NCBI RefSeq assembly: GCF_036322625.1
Contig: NZ_AP027266.1
Span: 809,001-873,000, forward strand
Direction of reading: 5' to 3'
DNA: 64,000 bases
From: Roseicyclus marinus
GTDB taxonomy: Bacteria > Pseudomonadota > Alphaproteobacteria > Rhodobacterales > Rhodobacteraceae
Under the pieces are notes generated by a model that worked only from the letters and a program-made list of their open reading frames with translations, had not been told where the DNA came from and made no database searches. Both the position numbers and the translations under genes were made by a program. Shown one piece after another: positions 43,706 through 50,960 of the stretch; within the stretch, counting starts at the first letter, position 1, and each line of letters opens with the position of its first letter.

Positions 43706-43966
43706 TCAGGCCTCCGCAGCGATCAGGTCGGCGGCGCGCATGGCCGACGTGATGGTAGGTGCGCGGGCCCCGGCCGGCCCAGGGTCGGGAAGGGCCAAGG
43801 CGTCGACGCCGCGCAACCGATCAAAGCGCCCGACCCGCAAGGGCGGGTTCATCGCGGCCCCGTCCGACAGGGGCAGGGCGCGGGGTTTGGGACCGACACC
43901 TTGCCATTCGGCCGCATCGCAAGCTGCCGCGCCTGCGCCGTGCATGATGTCCTTGCAGATCGCCAT
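43706..43966 (-). CDS. Possible small protein upstream of the MR/MLE gene
   Basis: An 86-codon frame starting at ATG 43966 (AAAGGCGAG ribosome-like site) and stopping 5 bp before the MR/MLE gene. The sequence (MAICKDIMHGAGAAACDAAE..., RVGRFDRLRGVDAL...) matches nothing I recognise and has no signal peptide. Tight spacing favours a real gene; the lack of family and GC-rich bias leave it open that it is a decayed remnant or chance frame. Confidence 0.25.
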   Translation of the reverse strand: MAICKDIMHGAGAAACDAAEWQGVGPKPRALPLSDGAAMNPPLRVGRFDRLRGVDALALPDPGPAGARAPTITSAMRAADLIAAEA

Positions 43967-44078
43967 CTCGCCTTTCCCCGTGCCGCCCGAGGATTGCAGG
44001 CTTGCTGACCACCGACAAACAATGGAAAGCGGGGTGAAGGCCAAACTTTAACGGGGTCTTTCGGTGGCGTGTCGGGGT

Positions 44079-44993
44079 TCAGCCGTTCCAGACCACTGCG
44101 CCCAGGTCGCTCAGGTCGTAGCCCCCCAGATGCGTTGCACGCGTGGCAAAGGTGTCGGTCCTTGCAAAGGCGAGGAGCTTCTGGATCGGCGGATCGAAAT
44201 AGGCGCGGCGGGTCATCACCAGGTCAAAGCTTTCGTCCGACATCAGCGGCAGGAAATCCAGCGCACCCGCCGCCGCCTGAAGCCCGAGGCCGCAATCGGC
44301 CTGTCCGGTCTCGATCAGGGCCGCGAGATCGGCATGGGTGTCGGCGGCCTGACCGGCGGTGACAAGGTCGGCATGCGAAAGACCCTTGCGGGCGAGCAGC
44401 ACCTCGAGCAGGCGTTGGGAGCCCGCCCCCTCGGACCGGAGCGCGAAACGCAGGCCGCGCGCCACGGCATCGGCCAGTCCCGTGACGCCTTGCGGATTGC
44501 CGGGTGCCAGCAAAAGGCCCTGGGTCCGGCGCGCCCAATGGATCAGGACGTGGCGCGATCCGGGCAGATGCGCGCGGACAGCCGCGATGTTCCACGCCCC
44601 GCTTTGGGGATCGACCAGGTGCAGGCCGGACATGACCGCCCGGCCCGCCGCCAGATCGTCGAGCCCTTGCGCCGAGCCGCGCGCCAGCACCGCCAGACCG
44701 CTGCCCGATTGGCGCAGCGCCCATTCCAGCAAGGGATCGTTCGACCCCGCATAGATCGGTGGGGCCGGGGCGATGCCCGCATCCGGCAATTCGGTCTGTG
44801 CCTCGAGCCAGGCGTCGATGAGGCGGCGCGGAAAGAGAATCTTTCCGGTGGCGCGGGTGAAGGGAATCGTCTGGCGGGCCACCATCTCGTAGATCGTGCG
44901 TTCCCGCAGGCGCAGGTAGGTCGCGACTTCGCCCGTGGTCATGAGGGTCGATGCCTCGGTGCCGGGCGCGGGGGATGGGGTCGAGTTCTGCAT
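44079..44993 (-). CDS. HTH regulator with PBP-like metabolite domain (tungstate/molybdate type)
   Basis: 304 residues. Residues ~17-60 form an excisionase-type helix-turn-helix (MTTGEVATYLRLRERTIYEM, LFPRRLIDAWLEAQ). Residues ~85-300 are a periplasmic-binding-protein-like domain (GSNDPLLEWALRQSG, SGLHLVDPQSG, RRTQGLLLAPGNPQGV) that recurs with molybdenum/tungsten genes. It is divergent from tupBCA and probably senses the oxyanion or cofactor to control uptake. The MoeA fusion at 48385 carries the same kind of domain. The start at 44993 is preceded by the possible operator at 44998. Confidence 0.82.
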   Translation of the reverse strand: MQNSTPSPAPGTEASTLMTTGEVATYLRLRERTIYEMVARQTIPFTRATGKILFPRRLIDAWLEAQTELPDAGIAPAPPIYAGSNDPLLEWALRQSGSGLAVLARGSAQGLDDLAAGRAVMSGLHLVDPQSGAWNIAAVRAHLPGSRHVLIHWARRTQGLLLAPGNPQGVTGLADAVARGLRFALRSEGAGSQRLLEVLLARKGLSHADLVTAGQAADTHADLAALIETGQADCGLGLQAAAGALDFLPLMSDESFDLVMTRRAYFDPPIQKLLAFARTDTFATRATHLGGYDLSDLGAVVWNG

Positions 44994-44997
44994 TATC

Positions 44998-45013
44998 TTG
45001 CAGTTCCATGCAA
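44998..45013. promoter_or_regulatory. Candidate operator TTGCA-N6-TGCAA in the tup divergent promoter
   Basis: A perfect 5-bp inverted repeat with 6-bp spacer lies immediately before the regulator start (44993). A further TTGCA half-site occurs at 45035-45039, 37 bp away. The region is AT-rich for this genome. It is a reasonable binding site for the HTH-PBP regulator, controlling itself and tupBCA. Confidence 0.5.
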
Positions 45014-45082
45014 AAATTACGTTGTTGAACGATATTGCAGTTTGCTCCTAATTTCCAGCGGGTTTCGGGGAAAGGGGTGCCT

Positions 45083-45778
45083 GTGGAGGGACCGTTCGCG
45101 ACCGCTTTCGGCCTGCTGCTGGCAGCCGATCCGGTGCTGATGCAGATCATCGGCCTGTCGTTGCGCGTGACGCTGACGGCGGTGTTGATCGCCTGCCTGA
45201 TCGGTCTGCCGCTCGGGGCGGCGCTGGCCTTGGCACGGTTTCCCGGCCGGGGCGCGGTCATTGTCCTGTTCAACGCGCTGATGGGTCTGCCGCCCGTGGT
45301 GGCGGGTCTGATCGTCTACCTGATGCTGTCGCGCTCGGGGCCACTGGGCGATCTGGGGCTGCTGTTCACGCCCGAGGCGATGATCCTTGCGCAGGTCGTG
45401 CTGATCCTGCCCATCGTCGTGTCGCTCACGCGGTCGGTGGTCGAGGATATCTGGGCCGAATACCGCGAACAGTTGCAGAGCCTGGGCGCGGGTCGCCTGC
45501 GGGCAGTGCCGACGCTTTTGTGGGATGGTCGGGTCAGTCTGCTGACCGGGGTTCTGGCGGGGTTTGGCCGCGCCAGTGCCGAGGTGGGGGCGGTTCTGGT
45601 CGTGGGCGGCAATATCGCGGGCCATACCCGCACCATGACGACGGCGATCACGCTGGAGACCAACCGGGGCAACCTGGGCCTTGCGGTGGCTTTGGGGATC
45701 ATCCTGCTTGCGCTGACCCTGACGCTGAACGCGGCGGCCTGGGGGGCGGGGCAATGGGCAAGGGGGCGGCTTGGATGA
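45083..45778 (+). CDS. tupB: Tungstate ABC transporter permease
   Basis: About 231 residues with five to six hydrophobic helices. LSLRVTLTAVLIACLIGLPLGAALALARF opens it, and the inner-membrane EAA-type loop reads REQLQSLGAGRLRAVPTLLWDGRVSLLTGVLAGFGRASAEVGA (key part LQSLGAGRLRA). This matches the TupB/WtpB permease family. The start is uncertain: GTG at 45083 has GAAAGG at 7 bp; GTG at 45077 and TTG at 45035 are in frame. Its 3' end overlaps the ATPase gene by 4 bp. Confidence 0.85.
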   Translation: MEGPFATAFGLLLAADPVLMQIIGLSLRVTLTAVLIACLIGLPLGAALALARFPGRGAVIVLFNALMGLPPVVAGLIVYLMLSRSGPLGDLGLLFTPEAMILAQVVLILPIVVSLTRSVVEDIWAEYREQLQSLGAGRLRAVPTLLWDGRVSLLTGVLAGFGRASAEVGAVLVVGGNIAGHTRTMTTAITLETNRGNLGLAVALGIILLALTLTLNAAAWGAGQWARGRLG

Positions 45779-46506
45779 CGCATCTGCGCGCGCTTGTGCC
45801 GTCGATCCTGCCGCTCCGGCTCGAGGGGGTGGGCTATGCCGTGGGCGGCAAGCCCCTGTTGTCGGATGTGTCCTTGACGGTGGAACCGGGGCGGCGGCTG
45901 GTCGTGCTGGGCTCGAACGGGGCGGGCAAGAGCCTGCTCTTGCGGCTGTGCCACGGGTTGATCGCGCCGACCTCGGGCCGGTGTCTCTGGGCGGATGGAT
46001 CGCCCCGCCCAGAGGCGCAGGCGATGGTGTTCCAGCGCCCGATCCTGCTGCGCCGGAGCGTGGCGGCCAATATCGAGTATCCGCTGGCCCTGCGCGGCCT
46101 GTCGCAAGCCGACCGGCGGCAGGCGCTGGCGCGCACGATCGAGCGTTTCGGGCTGGGCGCGATGGCCGACCGGCCCGCGCGGCTGTTGTCGGGGGGCGAA
46201 CAGCAGCGGCTGGCGCTGGCGCGGGCCTGGGCGATGCGGCCCGAGGTCCTGTTTCTGGACGAGCCGACATCGGCGCTCGACCCATCGGCCACGCGGATCA
46301 TCGAGGAGATGATCGAGAGCTTTTCGGCCGAGGGCATCACCATCGTGCTGACCACGCACAACCTGGGTCAGGCGCGTCGCCTTGCCGAGGATGTGGCCTT
46401 TCTCCATCGCGGTCGGCTGACCGAACAGGGGGCTGCCGCCACCTTTTTCGCAGGGCCGAAAACCCCCGAGGCCCGCGCATTCCTTGCGGGCGATCTGATC
46501 TGGTAG
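45775..46506 (+). CDS. tupC: Tungstate ABC transporter ATPase
   Basis: 243 residues with a single ABC ATPase domain: Walker A GSNGAGKS, signature LLSGGEQQRLALARAW, Walker B VLFLDEPTSALD and switch His in TTHNLGQARRL. It pairs with TupB and TupA. The ATG overlaps the tupB stop (ATGA), so the subunits are made together. The domain lacks the C-terminal MOP extension of ModC, in keeping with TupC. Confidence 0.88.
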   Translation: MTHLRALVPSILPLRLEGVGYAVGGKPLLSDVSLTVEPGRRLVVLGSNGAGKSLLLRLCHGLIAPTSGRCLWADGSPRPEAQAMVFQRPILLRRSVAANIEYPLALRGLSQADRRQALARTIERFGLGAMADRPARLLSGGEQQRLALARAWAMRPEVLFLDEPTSALDPSATRIIEEMIESFSAEGITIVLTTHNLGQARRLAEDVAFLHRGRLTEQGAAATFFAGPKTPEARAFLAGDLIW

Positions 46507-46525
46507 ACAACGGGAGAGAGTTACC

Positions 46526-47341
46526 ATGACACCGACGCGTCGTTCGGCCCTGATGGGCGTTGCGTCCAGCCTTGCCCTGCTGGCGGCACTGCCTGCGGCG
46601 GCACAGGATTTCATCACCGTCGCCTCGACCACCTCGACCGAGAATTCGGGGCTGTTCGGGCATATCCTGCCGATCTTTCAGGCCGAGACCGGGATCGAGG
46701 TGCGTGTCGTGTCCCAGGGCACCGGGCAGGCGCTTGAAACCGGGCGGCGCGGCGATGCGGATGTGGTCTTCGTCCATGCGCGCGCGCAGGAAGAGACCTT
46801 TGTCGCCGAAGGCTACGGCGTGCAGCGCTTCGACGTGATGTACAACGATTTCGTCGTCGTCGGCCCGTCCGATGATCCGGCGGGCGTGCGCGCGACCGAC
46901 AGCGCCGCCGGTGCCATGGCCGCGATTGCCGAGGCCGGGGCCTCCTTTGCCTCGCGCGGGGATGACAGCGGCACCCATGTGGCCGAACAGGGTCTGTGGG
47001 CCGCCGCCGGGATCGAACCTGCGGGGGAATGGTATCTGTCGACCGGTTCGGGCATGGGCGCGACGCTCAACACCGCGGCGCAGGTTCCCGCCTATGCGCT
47101 GACCGACCGGGGCACCTGGTTGTCCTTTGCCAACCGTGGCCCGCTCGAGATCGTGTCCGAGGGCGATCCGGTGCTGTTCAACCCCTATGGCATCATCTTG
47201 GTCAATCCCGAGCGCCATGCCCATGTGAAGGCTGATCTGGGTCAGGCCTTCATCGACTGGATCGTCTCGCCCGACGGGCAGGCCGCCATCGCGAGCTTCC
47301 AGGTGGGTGGCGAGCAGCTGTTCTTTCCCTCTGCACAGTGA
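46526..47341 (+). CDS. tupA: Tungstate-binding periplasmic protein
   Basis: 271 residues with a signal peptide ending AAAQD. The mature start VASTTSTENSGLFGHILP has the TTST oxyanion-binding motif of TupA, and FASRGDDSGTH, then LSTGSGMGATLN complete the site (RGDDSGT is conserved). TupA binds tungstate with very high affinity and selects it against molybdate. That suggests the formate dehydrogenase encoded nearby uses tungsten. GGGAGAG precedes the ATG. Confidence 0.9.
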   Translation: MTPTRRSALMGVASSLALLAALPAAAQDFITVASTTSTENSGLFGHILPIFQAETGIEVRVVSQGTGQALETGRRGDADVVFVHARAQEETFVAEGYGVQRFDVMYNDFVVVGPSDDPAGVRATDSAAGAMAAIAEAGASFASRGDDSGTHVAEQGLWAAAGIEPAGEWYLSTGSGMGATLNTAAQVPAYALTDRGTWLSFANRGPLEIVSEGDPVLFNPYGIILVNPERHAHVKADLGQAFIDWIVSPDGQAAIASFQVGGEQLFFPSAQ

Positions 47342-47348
47342 CGGTAGT

Positions 47349-47376
47349 CCCCGCACTGGCCTTTGCCTGTGCGGGG
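47349..47376 (+). terminator. Hairpin after tupA
   Basis: CCCCGCAC at 47349-47356 pairs perfectly with GTGCGGGG at 47369-47376 across a 12-nt loop, starting 8 bp after the tupA stop. There is no U-run, so it may act as an mRNA-stabilising or partial attenuating stem between uptake and cofactor genes. Confidence 0.5.
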
Positions 47377-47392
47377 GCCTAAGTCAGGCGGG

Positions 47393-48379
47393 ATGAGCAG
47401 CCTTGTTCCCCTTGACGATTGCCTTGCGCAGGCGCTGGCAGGTGTGACCCCGGTCGCGCCCGAGCGCGTGGCGCTGGCTGTCGCGCGGGGCGGAGTTCTG
47501 GCTGAAGATCTGGAGTTTGCGCAAGATACCCCGCCCATGGCGGAGGCGCTGCGGGCAGGCTATGCCGTGACCGCGCTGGACCTGATCGGGGCGAGTGCCA
47601 CTCTGCCTATCCCCTTGGCTGTAGCGGTTCCCGTTCTGCCCGGTGATCCCATGCCCCCCGGCACCGATGCCGTCCTGCCGCCCGACGGGGTCGAGGAGAT
47701 GCCTTTGGGTGTTGCCGCGATCCGGCTCATCGCGCCGGGCGAGGGGATACGCCGCGCGGGTCATGACGGGCGGGCGGGAGTGGCCCTTGCGCCGATGGGG
47801 ACGATCCTGTCCGAGCGTTTGTGCCGTGTCGCGGAATTGGCGGGGTTGAGCGATTGCCGCCTGCGCCGCGCGCGGGTCGCGGTCGATCTGCCCGATCCGG
47901 TGCAGGCGGGGTTGGCCCGTGCGCTGTTGGGGGTGGTGGGCGATCCGGTCGCGCCCGATGCGGCGGACATGGTGCTGCGGCCGTCGGCCGATCATGGTCC
48001 GCGTCTGGCCCTTGCCCCCGGTGACACGGCATGGCTTGCGCGGGAGGGGGCGGCGCTGGTCCTGTCGGTGCCGCGCCGGTTCGACGGTCTGGTTGCCGCC
48101 TGTCTGGCGCTGGGCCTGCCCGCGTTGGGCGCGTTGACGGGGACGATCCGCGCGCCCGAGACGCGCGCGCTGACGCGCAAGGTTACCTCAGGCCTCGGCC
48201 TGTCCGATCTGGTTCTCTTGCGGCGCTCGGGCGAGGGTTGGGGTCCCGGCCCGGCGGGGAGCGTGACGCTTGCGGGTCTCGCCGCCGCCGATGCCTTTGC
48301 CATCCTGCCCCCCGGCAGCGAGGGCCTGCCTGCGGGTGGGATGCTGGAGGGTATGTCTTTGTCCATGTCTTTCGGGTGA
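47393..48379 (+). CDS. MoeA-like protein with degenerate active site
   Basis: 328 residues. It looks like a shortened and diverged MoeA: PLDDCLAQALAGVTPVAPERVALAVARGGVLAEDL aligns with the MoeA N-terminus (key part LDDCLAQALAGV), and PPGTDAVLPPDGVE with PxGADAVVxxE. The usual MDGYA motif with its catalytic Asp reads RAGYAV (about residues 54-59), with Ala55 for Asp, and the GGTSxGxxD loop of domain III is not found. It precedes a complete MoeA gene after 5 bp. It may be a partner or regulator of cofactor insertion rather than the enzyme. No signal peptide. Confidence 0.7.
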   Translation: MSSLVPLDDCLAQALAGVTPVAPERVALAVARGGVLAEDLEFAQDTPPMAEALRAGYAVTALDLIGASATLPIPLAVAVPVLPGDPMPPGTDAVLPPDGVEEMPLGVAAIRLIAPGEGIRRAGHDGRAGVALAPMGTILSERLCRVAELAGLSDCRLRRARVAVDLPDPVQAGLARALLGVVGDPVAPDAADMVLRPSADHGPRLALAPGDTAWLAREGAALVLSVPRRFDGLVAACLALGLPALGALTGTIRAPETRALTRKVTSGLGLSDLVLLRRSGEGWGPGPAGSVTLAGLAAADAFAILPPGSEGLPAGGMLEGMSLSMSFG

Positions 48380-48384
48380 CCCTG

Positions 48385-50322
48385 ATGTCCGCACCGAATG
48401 CGCCAAGTCCTGCAGGCCATCAGCAGGAACAATTCCTAAAGGTCCTGTCCCGCGACGAGGCGGAGGCCGCTTTCATGGCCGCGCTCTGCCCGCAGCCCTT
48501 GGGCGTGGAGGAGGTCGCGCTCGAGGCGCTGCTGGGGAGGGTGCTTGCGCGCGACATCGCCGCCCCGGTCGATGCCCCGCCCTTTGACCGGGCGGTGGTC
48601 GATGGATTTGCTTTGCGCGCCGCCGATCTGTTCGAGGCCTCCGAGGCGGAGCCGGTGCGGTTGCGCCTGAACCCGGAGGTGATCCATTGCGGCACCGCGC
48701 CCGCGCTGCCGGTCACCCCCGGCACCGCCACGCCCATCGCCACGGGCGGACCCATCCCCCGTGGGGCCGATGCCGTGGTGATGATCGAACATACCGAGCC
48801 CGAGGGTAACGGGATCGCCGTTGCCCGTGCGGTGGCACCGGGCAGTTTCATCGGCTTTGCAGGGTCCGACATCGCGCGGGGACAGACGCTGTTGCGCAGG
48901 GGCGTGGTGATCGGGGCGCGCGAGGTGGCGATGCTGGCCGCCGTGGGCCTTGACCGCGCGCCGGTCTGGCGCAGGCCGCGGGTTGCGGTCCTGTCGACGG
49001 GTGACGAGCTGGTGCGGCCCGGCGATCCGTTGCGCCCGGCAGGGGTTTACGATTCGAACGGCCCGGTGATCGTCGCGGCGCTGGCCGAGAATGGCTGTGA
49101 TGCGGTGCATCTGGGTTCCATCCCCGATGACGAGGCGCGGTTGACTGAAGCGGTCCGCGCGGCCTTTGCTGCCCATGATGCGCTGATCCTGTCGGGCGGC
49201 ACGTCCAAGGGTGCGGGCGATCTGACGACCAAGGTCATCGCGGGGCTTGGCGCGCCGGGGATCGTGGCGCATGGCGTGGCGCTCAAGCCCGGAAAGCCGC
49301 TCTGCCTTGCGGTTTGTGACGGCAAGCCGGTGGCGGTGCTGCCGGGGTTTCCGACATCGGCGATGTTCACTCTGCACGAGATGGTGGCGCCCGCGCTGCG
49401 GATCATGGCGGGGCTGCCGCCCCGGGGGGCGGCCCGGATCGAGGCTGTGCTGCCCCAGCGCCTTGGCTCGGAACTGGGTCGGACGGAATTCACCATGGTC
49501 GCGCTGACCGAGGGGCCGGACGGGCCGGTGGCCCATCCGGTCGGCAAGGGATCGGGCGCGGTCACGGCCTTTGCGCAGGCCGACGGGTTCCTGACGGTGC
49601 CGGCGCTGGTCGACAGCCTGCCCCCCGGCACGCGGGCCGAGGTGACGCTGTTCGGGTCCGGTGTCGCCGCGCCCCGGTTGGCGGTGATCGGCAGCCATTG
49701 CCTGGGTCTTGATGCGGTGGTCGGGCATCTGGTCGAACGGGGCATGACGGCGCGCATTCTGGCGACCGGATCGCAGGGCGGGTTGGCGGCGCTGGCCCGG
49801 CGGGAATGCGATATCGCCCCGATCCACCTGTTCGATCCCGCCACCGACCGCTTCAACACGCCCTATCTTGCCCAAGGGATGCGGCTGATCCCCGGCTGGC
49901 GGCGGATGCAGGGTCTGGTTTTTCGCGCAGGTGACGGGCGGATCGAGGGGAAGGGCGTGGCCGAGGCGCTGGCCAGCCTGCTCGCCGATCCCGAGGCGAT
50001 CATGGTCAACCGCAATCAGGGCGCGGGCACGCGCGTGCTGATCGACCGGCTGCTGTCGGGGACAAGGCCGCAGGGCTACTGGAACCAGCCCAATTCGCAC
50101 AATGCCGTCGCCGCCGCCGTGGCGCAGGGGCGCGCGGATTGGGGCGTGGCGATCCGCCCGGCCGCCGAGGCGCTGGGTCTGGGTTTCCTGCCGGTGGCCG
50201 AGGAACATTACGATTTCGCCGTCTGGCAGGACCCTCGCGATGCCGCGGCGCTGGAGGCGTTCGAGGCGGCGCTGGGCGAAAGCGGGCAGGCGCTGCGCGC
50301 GCTGGGCTTCGATCCGGGCTGA
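48385..50322 (+). CDS. moeA: MoeA fused to a PBP-like domain (molybdopterin cofactor synthesis)
   Basis: 645 residues. Residues ~15-410 are a full MoeA: VVDGFALRA (Asp73), ATGGPIPRGADAVVMIEHTE (key part IPRGADAVVM), STGDELVRPGDP, SGGTSKGAGDLT and LPGFPTSAMFT. MoeA inserts Mo or W into adenylylated molybdopterin. Residues ~430-645 are a periplasmic-binding-protein-like domain (VIGSHCLGLDAVVGHL, NRNQGAGTRVLIDRLLSG, AVAQGRADWGVAI), possibly presenting the metal oxyanion or sensing it. This fusion is known in bacteria and archaea. It follows the degenerate MoeA gene closely. Confidence 0.88.
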   Translation: MSAPNAPSPAGHQQEQFLKVLSRDEAEAAFMAALCPQPLGVEEVALEALLGRVLARDIAAPVDAPPFDRAVVDGFALRAADLFEASEAEPVRLRLNPEVIHCGTAPALPVTPGTATPIATGGPIPRGADAVVMIEHTEPEGNGIAVARAVAPGSFIGFAGSDIARGQTLLRRGVVIGAREVAMLAAVGLDRAPVWRRPRVAVLSTGDELVRPGDPLRPAGVYDSNGPVIVAALAENGCDAVHLGSIPDDEARLTEAVRAAFAAHDALILSGGTSKGAGDLTTKVIAGLGAPGIVAHGVALKPGKPLCLAVCDGKPVAVLPGFPTSAMFTLHEMVAPALRIMAGLPPRGAARIEAVLPQRLGSELGRTEFTMVALTEGPDGPVAHPVGKGSGAVTAFAQADGFLTVPALVDSLPPGTRAEVTLFGSGVAAPRLAVIGSHCLGLDAVVGHLVERGMTARILATGSQGGLAALARRECDIAPIHLFDPATDRFNTPYLAQGMRLIPGWRRMQGLVFRAGDGRIEGKGVAEALASLLADPEAIMVNRNQGAGTRVLIDRLLSGTRPQGYWNQPNSHNAVAAAVAQGRADWGVAIRPAAEALGLGFLPVAEEHYDFAVWQDPRDAAALEAFEAALGESGQALRALGFDPG

Positions 50323-50323
50323 G

Positions 50324-50346
50324 GGCGGGATTGTTGACAATCCGCC
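50324..50346 (+). other. Stem-loop between moeA and the DUF2478 gene
   Basis: GGCGGGATTGT at 50324-50334 pairs with ACAATCCGCC at 50337-50346 with one bulged G. It begins 2 bp after the moeA stop and has no U-run. It may separate or stabilise transcripts. Confidence 0.4.
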
Positions 50347-50416
50347 GGGCGCTTGCCTAAGCACGGGCGCGAACCCGCCACGGCGGCGGGCCCGCGCGGG
50401 GTGGAGGCGCAGGTCG

Positions 50417-50944
50417 ATGCTGGGTTACATGATCTCGACAGGGCGGGGCGCGGGCGACCGGCTGATGATCGCCGTGGCCGAAGGGCTTGCCGCCAAGGGC
50501 ATCGCCGTGGCGGGAGCGGTGCAGCTCAACGTCGAACATGATCCCGAGCGGCATTGCCACATGGATCTGCATATCCTTGGCCGGGATGACGTGCTGCGCA
50601 TCTCGGAGGACCGGGGGCGGCATGCGCGCGGCTGCCGGTTGGACCCGCGCGGTCTGGCCGATGCGGTGCAGCGGGTCGAAACCGTTCTGGACGAGGGTCG
50701 GGCAGGCGTTCTTCTGATCAACAAGTTCGGCAAGCAGGAAGCCGAAGGCGGTGGCTTTCGCGAAGTGATCGGCCGTGCGCTGCTGGATGGCAGGCCCGTC
50801 CTGACCACCGTCTCGCAGGGCAGTCTTCCTGCTTTTCTGGCCTTTGCCGACGGGCTTGGGGTCGAGATTGCGCCCAACCCGGAGGCTGCGGTCGGATGGT
50901 GCCTTGCGGCGCTGTCGGGCCCGCCAGCGGCGCTCGCCGTCTAG
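50417..50944 (+). CDS. DUF2478 protein, molybdenum/tungsten-associated
   Basis: 175 residues. MLGYMISTGRGAGDRLMIAVAEGLAAKG at the start resembles a nucleotide-binding alpha/beta fold; CHMDLHILGRDDVLRISEDRG, then RGCRLDPRGLADAV and LLINKFGKQEAEGGGFREVI (key part NKFGKQEAEG) are typical of DUF2478, often found with ModABC or Mo-enzyme genes. It may bind nucleotide and help cofactor maturation; no experimental role that I know of. GGAGGCGCAGG precedes the ATG. It converges on the 4Fe-4S protein gene. Confidence 0.72.
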   Translation: MLGYMISTGRGAGDRLMIAVAEGLAAKGIAVAGAVQLNVEHDPERHCHMDLHILGRDDVLRISEDRGRHARGCRLDPRGLADAVQRVETVLDEGRAGVLLINKFGKQEAEGGGFREVIGRALLDGRPVLTTVSQGSLPAFLAFADGLGVEIAPNPEAAVGWCLAALSGPPAALAV

Positions 50945-50960
50945 TCCGAAGAGCCGCCCG

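Noticed and set aside
50323-50416. A Moco-type riboswitch before the DUF2478 gene
   Set aside because: The 94-bp gap has a short stem-loop and GC-rich sequence but not the conserved multi-stem Moco RNA architecture.
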